Assembly (NCBI GenBank): GCA_948567375.1
Contig: OX419757.1
Span: 54,312,001 to 54,376,000, forward strand
Length of the DNA: 64,000 nucleotides
Origin: Lunularia cruciata
Lineage: Eukaryota; Streptophyta; Marchantiopsida; Lunulariales; Lunulariaceae
Reading direction: 5' to 3'
Under the pieces are notes generated by a model. It did no database searches. It was not told the origin of the DNA and worked only from the letters and a program-made list of their open reading frames with translations. The translations under genes were made by a program, and so were the position numbers. Positions within the stretch are counted from its first letter, which is position 1; every line of letters begins with the position of its first letter. Below are positions 37,826 to 50,800 of this stretch, in pieces.

Positions 37826-40722
37826 TGTGGTGCACACATTTTTTTTTGGTTTGTTAGCATTTTCAGGAAGAAGTGAGTAAGAAAGCCAAATTACAAAGAA
37901 AAGAATGGATGGGAGTGTCTTCAAAGTAAACCCAAAGAAGTCAACTTTGGGTCAAAAAATGGAAGTACTCAGAAGGGGAGTACAGAGAAACAAGTCCAAA
38001 GATGATCATCTTTGGATTGTGTAGCAAAGGCAAATACAAAGATGGTTTAACAATTTCTCTACATGGCAAGAAAGTACACTTCAAGAAATAGTGGAGGCAG
38101 AAGAAGCATGTTTTATCAGTCAGAGGACATTGACACACAGAAGAAGGGAGAGTTGATTTTGAACTAGAGAATGACTGCACTTTGGAGTAATATAAAATTA
38201 CAATTGCACGGGGGAAAATTGAATATATCAAGTAGATATCCTGTTCCTCCTGTCAATTGAGAGTGAAATTTTCCAAAATCCAAAAGGGGTTAGAGTGTTG
38301 CGTCCGAGAGAGGGAATAGTCTTCCAGTGCCAAAGAACAAGAGAGAAAATCATGGAAAATAAGGTCAAGAACACCCTCGGAGTAAGGAGCTTTGCTATTT
38401 GGAGGTTAGATGTCATAGCAAGGATCAAAGTCTTGAATAGACTTTGTATTACCTTTTTAGCGTGGAATTAGAATTTGAGTTTCCCAAGAGTCATGGCAGT
38501 GATAGTTGCCAATAATTGTGTGGAAGGTCCTAAAGTTGAGGGGAAGAGAGGAAATCTGGCTCAATGGACCGAGTTGGATTGGAGGTTAGTGTTGGACAAG
38601 GAAGTTAGAGAGCCAATGGGGATCATCTTTTATTGGAAGTGTGAGGCTGCAAAAGAGACAGCGGAAATTTGCAATTCCTTCTTTGCTCCGCGTACTTCTA
38701 ATGGTTACAAGGTGGAGTCTTATCGGGACCCGATTAAGTGAAGCATCATAGGAGCAATAATGATGATGTTGAAACCCAAATGAACAACATATGTGAACAT
38801 GCAACAATCGGTCTTCTTCCACCACATGTTTGCAAGAGTAAAGGTGAATTGAGCAAAGTGTTTCCACCAGCAAACAAGGCAGATGGTTGTCAATTGGAGA
38901 ACAAATTTTCCTCCACACTATTTTGCACCGTTTGCAGCCCATTTCTACTTTGGGTTGAATTTGCTAATAGCGCAAGAGAGGCATCGCATGGTGTCACATT
39001 TTTATCTTGATTTGAGAAGAGAATTGGATGAAGAAGAACAACACTACATGGCACACTTGCAAGCCAATGATGACCATTTCTCTAAAACAGGACAACGGGA
39101 GATAGGAGAAGTCATAAGCCCAAAGAAGAAGAAGAAGCGGACTCAACCCAAAGAAGCAGAGTTACCTCCATTCCAAAAGAAGAGCCAAAGACTCACTGTG
39201 CAGGGTAAGAAGGTGGTAAAAGAAGAACCTTTGGAAACCAAGTTTGAAGGGAAGAAAGAGTGTAGAGGAGAAGAATCAGAAGAAGAGGAACTCACATTAC
39301 AAAGTGGGGAATCTGGAAGTGAGAGTGAAGGTGAAGACAAAGTTCAACAAGCGGCTGAAGTAGAAGGAGATGCAGATTTTCATGCAGTGATTGAATGTAT
39401 GGAGGGAAATGCTAATCCCTGTGTAGCCCTGGTTGTGGAAGAGAAGAAGTACCCTGCAGGCCCAAGTTCAGCGGGTGAGGAAGAAGGAAGCTCGGACTGA
39501 AAGTGTGAAGATCAAGACTTTGGAAGAAGGAGTTGGCGGAAGAAGTGAAGTACAAAGATGTGGCCAGACAAAGAGACCTTTGAAGGAATATAGTATTGAA
39601 CGCAAGTCATAACTCCACTGTTGGAGTTGTTGAAAGAGCACTAGAAGGTAATTCCACAGTCTAGGATGAAGGTAAAGAACAAGTTGCAGGTGGTGAAGTA
39701 TTTGCTGGCTGAAGTGAAGGGATTACAAGAATGAGTAACCCGAAGAGATGAGGAAGTTGAAGAGCTTCGAGTGGATACAGTCTTGAAGAAGAAGACTTTT
39801 GAGAGGTTGCAAGAGAGTTTTGAGTCAAGAGGGAGAGAAATGCAGCATCAAGCCGAAGAGTTGAAGGAGCAGATGATGTTGCTGACCAAGATGAAAGAGG
39901 AGGTCACTAAAGTGCGCATCAAGAGTATCCACGTGAAAGCAATGGCAGCAGTGATGGAGCAAGATTTAGACGGCTTGAGAAAGAGTGCAGCCGGGAAGGA
40001 TCAAGCATGGTAGAGAGAGTTGGCAATTAGACATCAAGAAGAAAAAAGGTTGAGAGAATTGGTACGAAGTGTTGAGTTATAGAGTTCTCAATATGTGGAG
40101 GAGAAGAAGATGCTCACTGTTGAATACCAAGACAAGTTGAGGATGTATTGGGAGGAGTTGAGTGTAAAGCAATCTCAAAGTTACACATCAGAATCAGTAG
40201 GAGAAGTTGTAGGAAATACTATGCTGTGCACTGAGGCGGATGGAAGGTTGGAAGAAGCGAGACTACACGAGTTAAAGTTGCTTGTGCAGGAAACTCAGAA
40301 GAGGAGAGCTAAAGATGTTGATATGAATACTACTAATTTGATTGAGTGAGCGAGTCAATAGAAAGATGTCAGAAGAAGGAGACAAGGTCAGTCTGAGATT
40401 AGATTTAGTGAATTCAGAGTTAGAAAGAATTAGGAGTAGTATGAAGGAGGAGAAGAAGTCCGATGTTGCAAAAGTAGGAATTCAAGTGTCTTCGGAGTTA
40501 CCATTTGAGATATTAGAGAGGAGTGGGTTGTAAGAAAAGGAAGTAGATGGATTACCCATGAGTTTAATTGCAGATCATACTGAAGAGGTAGTAGAAATAG
40601 TGAAGGATTTGGTAGAACCAGATGTACCCGAAGAAGGAGAAGTGATAGAAAGATCATCGAGATTGGGATTCAATGAAGAGATTGAAATTGGATCGGAGTA
40701 GCAACAATTTTGAGATTTGAAG
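37826..40722 (+). repeat. Left long terminal repeat of the L element, 3'-truncated
   Basis: It aligns with 43,951-about 46,885 from the TGTGGTGC start to GAGATTTGAAG. After that the right copy continues into a 0.85-kb tail ending in CACA, while this copy passes into pol. It contains a gag-like ORF in broken frames: 38,475-38,741 (WTELDWRLVL), 38,883-39,500 (HFYFGLNLL, acidic ELTLQSGESGSESEG), then coiled coil 39,771-40,013 and a C-terminal part to about 40,690. I do not recognise the protein beyond a gag-like resemblance. The long coiled coil suggests self-assembly. Confidence 0.75.
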
Positions 40723-40869
40723 GTGTATAGTCCCCTCTCTTGATCAGAAGACCCTAGCTGTATAGTGCCCAAGTTATTGTGAATTGGCACCAGCAAAAGT
40801 TACGGTTTAAGGACATTTCATCCAAAGATCAGAAGTTGGTGAGCGTGAGTTGGACAAAGATTCCTCACC

Positions 40870-43730
40870 TTGGGAAAAACAACTTTGTTGGAAGACAAAG
40901 ATGAATCCAAAGATTCATTGTCTTTGTCTTCAGAAGACTCCAAAGATAAAGTCCAAGTCAATTACTTGGAATGCTATGAGGTAGAGGTCAAAGACAAAGA
41001 CCCATGCGACACCGCCTCGGGTGAACATGACTTGGAGGAAGGCGGTTTGATGGGAATTCGGCTCAGATTAAGCCCAGTAAGCCATGTGGAAGGAGTCATC
41101 AACCTCGATGACTGTCAAGATGTTGTCTTGACTGAAGGAAAATTTTTAAAGATTTCAAAGATAGTCGTTTTGGAGGAGTTTGCAAGATATACTGCCCTGC
41201 TTATAGAATTCCAAGATGTATTTGCCTAGTCTATTGATCAAATGTTGGGTATTCCACAAGAATTTGGAGAATAATGGATTGATTTGGTTGAAGGTGCAGT
41301 TCTGGTTTGACAAAGACAATACTACCTAAACCCAAAGTACTCACTCTTGGTGAAAGACAAAATTGATAAGTACTTAGGGGCCGGAATAATCTTTCCTGTC
41401 TTGAGCAATGAGTGGGTTTCCCCCATAGTCATCATTTTGAAGAAGAAGACTGGGAAGATTTGAGTGTGCCAAGATTTTTGCAAGTTGAATGCAATGACAA
41501 GGAAGGACCATCATCCCTTGCCTTTTACTGATACAATTTTGGACCAAGTAGCTGGTCATCCTTGTTACAGTTTCCTCGATGGATTTTCAAGGTACAATCA
41601 AGTATCCATCTGAGAAGAGGACATGGATAAAAATTCATTCACTACAAATTGGAGCACTTTTTACAATCATATGCCCTATGGGTTGTGCAATGCTCCTGCT
41701 ACTTGCCAGCAAATGTTGAATGCAATCTTCAAGGATTTTTTGTGCAAATTTGTAGAAGTCTTCATTGATTATTTTTGCATGTTTGGGCAAAAAGATGTAC
41801 ATTTGGATTACCTTCACCAAACTTTTGAAAGGTGTCACTTTGCCGGTTTGTCATTACACCCGGAGAAATGCTTCTTTGCAATGGAGTGAATTCTTCTGGG
41901 ATATTGGGTGTCAAGCCGAGGTATTGAAGTCGATGTTGAGCAGGTCAAAGTTATCTCAGCTTTGGAATCCCCAAAAAACATTTGTGAGCTGAGAGCCTTC
42001 TTAGGACATATCAAATACTACAGACGCTTCATTTCAAATTATGTGGTGCTTGCGGCACCCCTTACAAAGCTGTTGAAAAAGTCCAAAGACTACTTGTGGG
42101 AAGCAAAACAAGAAGAAGCTTTCCAAGTATTGAAAAGGAAATTGGTTGAGACACCAATTATGAGGGCCCCGAATTGGAATGCCCCTTTTCATGTGTATGT
42201 GGACACTTTGTCCATGGCAATTGGAGTTGTCTTAAGTCAGAAGGACAAAAAAAGGACTATACAATTATGCCAGCCAACAATTATCAATTTTAGAAAAGAA
42301 TTGAAATGGTTATTCAACAATTGAAAGAGAAGCACTTGAAATGGTTTATGCCTGCAAGAAATTTTGCAACTACCTACTGGGATACGAGTTTGTCTTCTAT
42401 GTTGACCATTACGCATTGCAACATTTGGTCAAGAAGGCAGATTTGTCCAAGCAAATTGCAAGATGGATCTTGTTGTTACAAGAATTTACATACATTGTAC
42501 AAGTAAGGAAGGGAGCTTTGCATTTGAATGCGGGCTTCCTATCCAAGTTAGAAACTTAAGACCAAGACTTGGAAGTTGATGATTGGTTTCTTGATGAAGA
42601 ATTGTATCATCTAATGGCTGTTTGAAGTACAACATATGCGGCCAAATATCACTATCTGCATACTTGTCATTGTCCTAAGAGGCTGGACCCGAAGCAGAGG
42701 GCAGTCTTCCTCAAGAAGATGGGACCATACCAATTAAAACCCAACATTTTTTCTAAGATGGGCAAAGATGAAGTACTTCGAAGATGTTTGGAGGCATACA
42801 AAGTTGGAGGAGTCATTGAGTCCTTACACTCGGAAGCTTTGGGGAGGACACTATGCCCTGAAGAATACTGTAAAGAAAATCATTTCAGCAGGATATTGGT
42901 GGCCTATGATGTATAAAGATACATACGCCCATATTCAAAGTTGTGATGCCTGTCAAAGAATAGGAAAACCGACAGCAACTTGCCAATGGCCTTTGAGACC
43001 AATTTTGCCATTGGCTCCATTTGAGAACTCGGGTATTGATTTTGTGGGTCCAATTCAACCAGTGACCCAAGTCACAAGGAAGAGGTAAATCTTGGTATGC
43101 ATTGGCTATGCTACCAAGATGGTAGAAGCAGAAGCAACACGGAGAGATGATGCGGAAACAATTGCAGAATTTTTCTTCCAAAATATCATTTCCCATTACG
43201 TGTGTCCTTTGGAATTGGTCAGTGATTGGGGAACTCATATTTTGAACTCTATGGTGGAAGCGTTAACCAAGTACTTCCAGATTAAACATTGGAAGACAGC
43301 TCCTTACAATCCAAAAGCTAATGGACTAACAAAGAAGGCCAATGGATTGTTGTATAAAATTTTGAACAAGGTGACAATCAATTATGCCTACGACTAGGAC
43401 ACAAAGTTACCTACAGCTTTATGGGCATACAAAACAACTGAAAAGATTACCACCAAGCAAACTCCATATTTCCTAACATACGGATTGCATCCCATACTAC
43501 TGGTTGAATTTGAAGTACCGACATATTGGATTCTATGCAAAGAACAATTGTCGGAGGCAGAAAGCCAGGATCTTCGGATCCACCAACTGATGTGGTTAGA
43601 AGAGAAAAGGTACTATGAAATGAAAACCATGAAGGAAATACAAGAACAGTGGAAGGTCCGGCACAATAAGCAAATCAAGCCTATAGCTATTCAAGAAGAT
43701 GACTTGGTTTTGTTATATGAAAATTGCTAA
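40870..43730 (+). pseudogene. L element pol: RT, RNase H, integrase (broken)
   Basis: The order is Ty3/gypsy. RT: PKYSLLVKDKIDKYL, then WVSPIVIILKKKTGKI, YSFLDGFSRYNQ, MPYGLCNAPATCQQM; the YxDD box reads FIDYF (about 41,762-41,776), so the second catalytic Asp is lost. RNase H: FHVYVDTLSMAIGVVLSQ (about 42,190). Integrase: a zinc-binding part (CDACQRIGK at about 42,940) and a core (VGPIQPVTQ and onward). The pol tail at 43,741-43,870 contains PGKLHLRWMRPYCV and LNGWRVRKYW, like Tat/Athila-type elements. In-frame stops occur throughout. No protease motif is clear. Confidence 0.85.
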
Positions 43731-43950
43731 ATGTTTTTTCCAGGTAAATTGCATTTAAGGTGGATGAGGCCATACTGTGTTATGCACATATATGCCAATA
43801 GCTCTATTCAACTTCCAGACCTGGAAGGAAATCCTTTTGCCATGCAACTAAATGGGTGGAGGGTTAGAAAATATTGGACAAGGACCCAACTTTGTATAAA
43901 GCACCGGTTGTTGGTGTTTGCGGGGACGCTCACATTTGAAGGAGGGGGTA

Positions 43951-46900
43951 TGTGGTGCCCACATTTTTTGTTTTTTTCTGGTTTGTTAGTGTTTTGAGGA
44001 AGAAGTAAGTAAGAGAGCCAAATTACAAAGAAAAGAATGGATGGGAGTGTCTTTGGAGTAAAATCAAAGAAGTCAACTTTGGTCAGAAAATAGAAGTACT
44101 CGGAAGGGGAGTACAAAGAAACAAGTCCGAAGATGATCTTCTTCGGATTGGGCAATGAAGGCCAATACAAAGACGGTCTAACAACCTCGCTACATGGCAA
44201 GAAAGTACACTTCAAGAAACGGCGGAGGCAAAAGAAGCATGTCTTGTCAATGACAAGACATCAACACGTAGAAGAAGGGGAGTCAATTTTGAAATTGCTT
44301 GAAGAATGATTGCACTTTGGAGTAATATTAAATTACAATTGTGTAGGGGAAAATTGAATATGTCAAGTAGATATCCTATTCCTCTGAGTAGTCTTGCAGT
44401 GATGCATGCTAAGAAGTCAATTGAGAGTGAAATTTTCCAAAATCTAGAAGGAGTTAGAGTGTTGCGTCCAGGAGAGGGAATAGTTGTCCAATGCCAAAGA
44501 ACAAGAGAGAAAATCATGGCAAAGAAGGTCAAGAACTCCCTTGCAATAAGAAGCTTTGCTATTTGGAGGTTAGATGTTGTAGCAAGGATTGAAGTCTTGA
44601 ATAGACTTTGTATTACCTTTTTAGCGTGGAACTAGAATTTTAGTTTCCCAAGAATCATGGCAGAGCTGCTAGTAATTGTATGAAAGGTCCTGAAGTTGAG
44701 GGGAAGAAAGGAAATCCAGCTCAATGGACTGAGTCAGATTGGAGGTAAGTGCTGGGAAAGGAAGCAAGAGAGCCAACGGGAATCACCTTCTATCGGAAGT
44801 GTGAGGCTGTAGAAGAGACTATGGAAATTTGCTATTCCTTCTTTGCTCCGCGTATTACTAATGGTTACTAGGTGGAGTCCTATTGAGACCCGATTAAGCA
44901 AAGCATCATAGGAGCAATAATGGTAATGTTCAAACCCAAACAAACAACATACGTGAACATGTAGCAGTTGGTCTTCTTCCACCACATGTGTGCAAGAGTA
45001 AAGGTGAATTGTGCAAAGTGTTTCCACCAGCAAACAAGGCAGATGGTTGTCAATTGGAGAAAAAATTTTCCTCCACACTATTCCACACCGTTTGCAGCGT
45101 ATTTCTACTTTGGGTTGAATTTCTTGACAATGAAGGAGAGGTATCGCATGGTGTCACATTTTCATCTTCATTTGAGACAAGAAGCGGATGAAGAAGAACA
45201 ACACTACATGGCACATCTGTGAGCCAATGATGACCATTTCTTTAAAACAAGACAATGGGAGATGGAAGAAGTCATAAGTCTAAAGAAGAAGAAGTGGATT
45301 CAACCCAAAGAAGCAGAGTTACCTCCAGTCTAAAGGAGAGCCAGAGACTCATTTTGTGGGGTAAGAAGGTGGTAAGAGAAGAAACTTCAGAAACCAAGTC
45401 TGAAGAGGAGACACAGTCTAGAGGAGAAGACTTTGAAGAAGAGAAACTCACATTACAAAGTGGGGAATCCGGAAGTGAGAGTGAAGGTGAAGACAAAGTT
45501 CAGCAAGGGGTTGAAGCAAAAGGAGATGAAGATTTTCATGCAATGATTGACTGTATGGAGGGAAATGCTAATCCGTGTGTAGCCTGTGGAAGAGAAGGAG
45601 TACCCTGCAGGACCAAGTTCAGCGGGTAAGGAAGAAGGAAGCTCAGATGTAGTATCACTGAAAGTATGAAGATCAAGACTCCGGAAGCAGGAGTTGGCGG
45701 AAGAAGCAAAGTACAAAGATGTGGCCAAAGATGAAGAGACCTTTGGAGGAATACATTATTTAGCGCAAGTTATAACTCCACTATTGGAGCTGTTGAAAGA
45801 GCACTAGAAGGTAATTTTGCAATCTAGGATGAAGGTAAAGCACAAGTTGTAGGTGGTGAAGTATTTGCTGGCTGAAGTGAAGGGATTACAGGAACAAGTA
45901 ACTTGAAGAGATGAGGGAGTTGAAGAGCTTCAGGTGGATCCAGTCTTGAAGAAAAAGAATTTTGAGAGGTTGCAACAAATTTTTTAGTCAAGAGGGAGAG
46001 AAATGCAGCATCAAGCCGAAGAGTTGAAGGAGCAGATGATGTTGCTAACCAAGATGAAAGAGGAGGTCATTGAAGTGCGCATTGAGAGTAACCACGTGAA
46101 AGCAATGGCATGAGTGATGGGGTAGGAGTTAGACGGCTTGAGAAAGAGTGCAGCCGGGAAGGATCAAGCATGGTAGAGAGAGTTGGCGATTAGACATCAA
46201 GAAGAAAAAAGGTTGAGAGAATTGGTACGAAGTGTTGAGTTACAGAGTCCTCAGTTTGTGGAGGAGAAGAAGGTGCTCATTGTTGAGTATGAAGATGAGT
46301 TGAGGATATATTGGGAGGAGTTGAGGGCACAGGGATCTTGAGGTTACACATTGGAATCAGTAAGGGAAGCTGTAGGAAAATTGAGAGTTATGCTATGCAT
46401 AGAGGCGGATGGAAGGTTGGAAGAAGCAAGAATACACAAGTTAAAGTTGTTGTGTAGGAAACTCGGAAGAGGAAAGCTAAAGATGTTGATATGAACACTC
46501 TTCTAATTTGATTGAGTGAACGAGTCGATAGAAAGATGTTGGAAGTAGGAGACAACGTTAGTCTCATATTAGATTTAGTGAATTCAGAGTTAGAAAGAAT
46601 TAGGAGTAGTATGGAGGAGAAGAAGTCAGATGTTGCAAAAGTAGGAATTCAGGTATCTTTGGAGTTACCATTTGAGATATTAGAGAGGAGTGGGTTGCAA
46701 GATAAGGAAGTAGATGGATTACCCATGAGTTTATTTGCAGATCATACTGAAGAGGTAGTAGAAATAGTGAAGAATTTGGTAGAACAAGATATACCCAAAG
46801 AAGGAGAAGTGATAGAAAGATCATCCGGATTGGGAGCCGATGAAGAGATTGACATTGGATTGGAGTAGTAATAGTTTTGAGATTTGAAGAGGCAAATATG

Positions 46901-47725
46901 AAGAGGTGCATTGTCATTTTGGATTTTCAAGTAAGAAAAGTTGTTGTAGAACGATATAATTGTTAGTAACTGTTGAGTGCTCTACTATTAAAGGTGGCAT
47001 TCCCAGTAAAATATTGTTGTAGAACGATATAATTGTTAGTAACTATTGAGTGCTCTACTATTAAATGTGGCATTCCTAGTAAAATTTTGTTCAGTATTCA
47101 TAATTTCTGAAGATAGATAAAGCAAAGTGTTAATTTCAGTGCTCATTGTTTGAGCTTAATTCTGAGTTTCAACTTTGTGATTCCATTTGTGAGTGGTTGG
47201 AGAATTCTGAAGTGCAAATCAGTGTGCTTGTTGGATGTTAGTTTCTACATTTTGTGTGTTTGATCTTGAGTGAAGTGCAATCAGAGCAATGTCTTGATAG
47301 ATCTGAGAGGAGTTGTAGTGTTGGTAGTATTCTGCATTTGTGAGTGCAATGCAAAGTTGATGTGAAGCAATTTTGATTGAGGAAGTTGTGCCTTCAGTGG
47401 AGGGGCGGAACACAATTTTGAGGTGAAGTTGTTTTGTAGTGAAGTGCCATCTTTAGGAGAATCTGAATTATCACAATCAAGATTTGTTTGGACAGAATTT
47501 GATATGTTGTAATTATGGGTGTGTGAATTTGTGGCAGGTTGTCAAGATTGTGAGCTTGTTACTCTCTTCTGGATGTAGTTGCTACATGAGAGATTAAAGA
47601 AGAACCCAAGAAGAACTACTTGTTACTGTTTGACTTTGTATTTGACCAATTTTGAATCATATCTCTGCAAGAACAAACTTTACTTACTTGATTACCGCAA
47701 GAGTGATACTTGTCGGGTTGTCACA
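43951..47725 (+). repeat. Right long terminal repeat of the L element (3,775 bp), with ORF
   Basis: It starts TGTGGTGCCC two bases after the polypurine tract and ends GTTGTCACA at the target duplication. About 44,650-46,868 holds the gag-like ORF in broken frames (HQQTRQMVVNWRKNFPPHY, HFHLHLRQEADEEEQHY, KLTLQSGESGSESEG, coiled coil, a final 119-codon frame to 46,868). About 0.85 kb of non-coding tail follows. A terminal repeat of this size containing coding sequence is unusual. Its status as an LTR rests on the TG..CA ends, PPT, TSD and solo copies. Confidence 0.75.
46941..47086 (+). repeat. 73-bp tandem duplication in the L repeat tail
   Basis: TTGTTGTAGAACGATATAAT starts at 46941 and again at 47014, with four or so differences over the unit. 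Sister copies at about 50,860 and 52,985 have one unit, so the duplication is specific to this repeat. Confidence 0.85.
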
Positions 47726-47730
47726 GCTTG

Positions 47731-47810
47731 CTCTACTTGAACCATAGCAACTACTCTTGCCTCTTCCAATACCATGAGTTGATTCTTCCTTGACTTTTTT
47801 GCATCACTCC
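47731..47810 (-). pseudogene. Element M integrase fragment, piece 3
   Basis: This 80-base spacer between two L insertions reads, on the minus strand, RKNQLMVLEEARVVAMVQVEQA. That matches the helical segment between the integrase core and pol tail in Ty3/gypsy elements. It connects piece 2 (51,597-51,796) to piece 4 (37,519-37,820). Confidence 0.75.
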
Positions 47811-50800
47811 TGTGGTGCCCACATTTTTTTGTTTTTTTTCAAAATAAAGGAGAAGAAGTGTATAGAGAAGTCGTATTGCGCCTGTATGGCTGAAGAAGGC
47901 AAAGAAAAGAGTCTTTGGGATGAAAACCGAATTAAAGTGACTTTGGGTCATAAGGCAAAGTACTCGGAAATGCCTTGTCAGCATACAACCCAAAGTAAAA
48001 TGTCTTCGTATCAAGGGGAGCTCAACTCGAGGCGAAGACAACCCGAGACTAAACAACCTTTTGTCGGGGCGAGAAATTCAAGAAGGGACCATTCAAACTC
48101 GGTGGCCCATACGCACAAAGGTTGTTTGACAGTGACAAGTGCATGCAGGAGGTGTGATTTCTTGGTAGAAACTCAAAGTGACGGAAGATGAAGAAGTGCA
48201 ACTCTATAAAAATCAAACTTGCAACGATGAAATGTTGAGTAATTTTCCTTTGCCGTTGAGAAGTCATCTTGCAGGTGATCGGGGGAAGGGAAATAGAGTT
48301 GGAATCATGTTAGTGCGCAAGAGAGAAGTCACGAGAGTGAAATTGAGAGAGAGTGAGAAGGTAGAAGAGATGGGAGGAGGAAAGAAGAACTCCGAATTCG
48401 TAGTGAGAAATCATGTGATTCGGAGGTTAGATGTAATAGCGAGGATCAAAGTCTTGAGCCGACTTCAGATCACATTTGTAGCATGGAACTGGAATGTAAG
48501 CTTTCCAAGATTCATGATAGAAATCATCGAGAGTAAATGTCTTGATGGACCCGAGGAAGAAGGGAAGAGAGGAAATCCGGCTCGCTAGACAGAGTCGGAT
48601 TGGAGACTCGTACTCGGGAAGGAGGCAAGCTCGGAGCAGGGAGCCACGTTCTTGGGGAAGGGAAAGATAGCTCAAGAGACTCAGGAGGTGAGAGACGCTT
48701 TCTCTTCAAAGAGAACAAAGAATGGGTATAAGGTTGAGAGTTACAAGGATCTAGTGAAGAGAGGGATTGTGAGTGCTCTCATGGCAATCTTGAAGCCCGA
48801 AAGAACAACTTATGTGGATGAAACACCAAGCGGTGTTCTTCCATAAGTTGTTTGTAGGAGAACCTATTAATTGGGCAAGGTGCTTCCATGGGAGGACGAG
48901 ACAGATGGTGTGGAATTTGCGGGATAAGTCACCTCCACACTACATCGTACCGTTTGCATCACATTTCTACCTTGGGTTGAATTTGCTCAATTCGGCGGAG
49001 CGAAATAGAATGGTGTCTCACTTCCATCCTGACTTAAGAAGAGAAGTCGACGTGGAGGAACAATAGTACATTCTCCAAATCCAAAGCACAGATGATTACT
49101 ACACAAAGACGGGTAAGAGCATGGAGATAGAAGTGAGTACTCCAACGACAAAGAAGAGAGGTTGGCAAGGTGAAGCCAAAGATATCAAGAAACCTCAGAA
49201 GATGCAGAGAGGCAACCCGAGGCGAGGAATGGTGGTAATTGAGTCGGAGTACAAAGACTCAGAAGGAGATGCCAAGCTCAAGACTGAAGACTCGGAACAC
49301 GAGGAAGAGCCTGAGCTAACGCTGCAGAGTGGGGATCCGAGTAGCAATAGTGATGAAGGGGGAGAAATGACATCGGTTCCATTGGCTGAAGAAGCAGAAG
49401 AAGAAGAAGTTCATACATAGTTGGAAGACGAAGTAACTGTGCCCGAAGAAAAGAAGATCGCAGTACAACAAGGAGTTTGCTCAAGATGTAAGGCGAAGTG
49501 TGAAGTGGGGCCAAGTAAAGCAAAAGACAAGGTAAGCAAAAGCTCAGGAAGTGAGGCATCAATTCCGATACGAAGACTGCAGAGGAGAAGGCGAGTATCG
49601 GGTGAAGAAGAGGTAAGGAGGGAGATTTTTATGTCGGAAGAAGTAGGTGCGAAAAATGGAGTGGAGTACCTGCAAGAAATCGTGTGTCCATTGTTGGTGA
49701 GGTTGGAGTACAAGAAGAGGGAGATGCAGTCAACATGTCCGGATGTGACGACTGTGTTGCATGTATTAGCGTGATTAGAAGAAGAGAACTCGGAGTTGAA
49801 GAAGAGTGTAACCCGAGGAGAGGAGGAAAGGGAAGTGTTGCAAGCAAAGGCAGTGGTGAACAGTCAGGTAATTGAAGACCTGAAGAGAGAGGTAAATTAT
49901 CAAGAGGATCTTGTGAAGAAGAGTGACGTAGCAAGGGAGAGACAAGTAGCGGAGTATGAGATCTTGAAGCAGCAGTTTGCTGATTCAAGAGTAGAAGTAA
50001 TCCATGCTATGGCAAGAGTAGCTGCAAAGGATCAGGAGCTTGATAGAGTGATAGAGAGTGTCGAGGAGAAGAAGCAACTCTGGCAACGAGAGTTGGCGGC
50101 ATGATACAGAGAAGAAGACCGATTACAAGAGTTACTTTGTAATCAGGAGGAGAAGGTTGTCCAGAAAGAGAAGGAGAAGGAGTCGGTGAAAGCCGAGTTC
50201 GAGGAGGAGTTGGCAAAGTATTAAGAGGACTGGCTTGCAGATCTGGAACAAGAAAGGAAGACAAGATTGGAGCCAATAAAGGAGATTGTCCTCCAGATGA
50301 ATGCAATGTTGAGTACAGAGGCCAACGTTTGAATTGAAGAGACAAGACTGCACAAGTTGAAATTGTTGGTGCATGAGACGAGGCGAAGACAAGCAAAAGA
50401 CACTGATTTGAATGCCTTGTTGATTAGTTTAAGGACTCGAGTAGACAGGAATATTTTAGAAGTAGAGGATAACATTTCAATTAGATTAGACTTAGTGAAA
50501 ATAGAGATAGAAAAGCTTCGGAAAGATGTTCAAGCAAAACCTGAAGTAAAGAACGTAGGAGTACAAATGTCTTTGGAGTTACCGATGGAGACATTAGAGA
50601 AGAGTGGGTCGGGAGATAAGGAGCTAGATAGATTACCTACTAGTGGAATATTAGATCAAGAAAGAGAATTGCTGGATCTGGTAGAAGAATTAGAAGTTGT
50701 GAAACCCAAAGACAGAGTAGTAGGAAGTAAAGTAACTTCATGTTCGGGTTTGAAAGCCGATGAAGAAGTAGACATCGGATTGGATTAGTAATAGATTTGA

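Larger units (their letters stand above)
37826..47725 (+). mobile_element. Family L LTR retrotransposon with pol, 9.9 kb, TSD GCTTG
   Basis: The element starts TGTGGTGCAC at 37826, ends GTTGTCACA at 47725, and is flanked by GCTTG at 37821-37825 and 47726-47730. It lies inside the integrase of element M. Order: long 5' repeat with gag-like ORF (37,826-about 40,722), pol (about 40,870-43,730), polypurine tract AAGGAGGGGG (43,939-43,948), long 3' repeat (43,951-47,725). The two repeats share about 2.9 kb, but the left one lacks the last roughly 0.85 kb and joins pol directly, so a deletion removed the LTR end and primer-binding site. All ORFs are broken. Confidence 0.85.
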
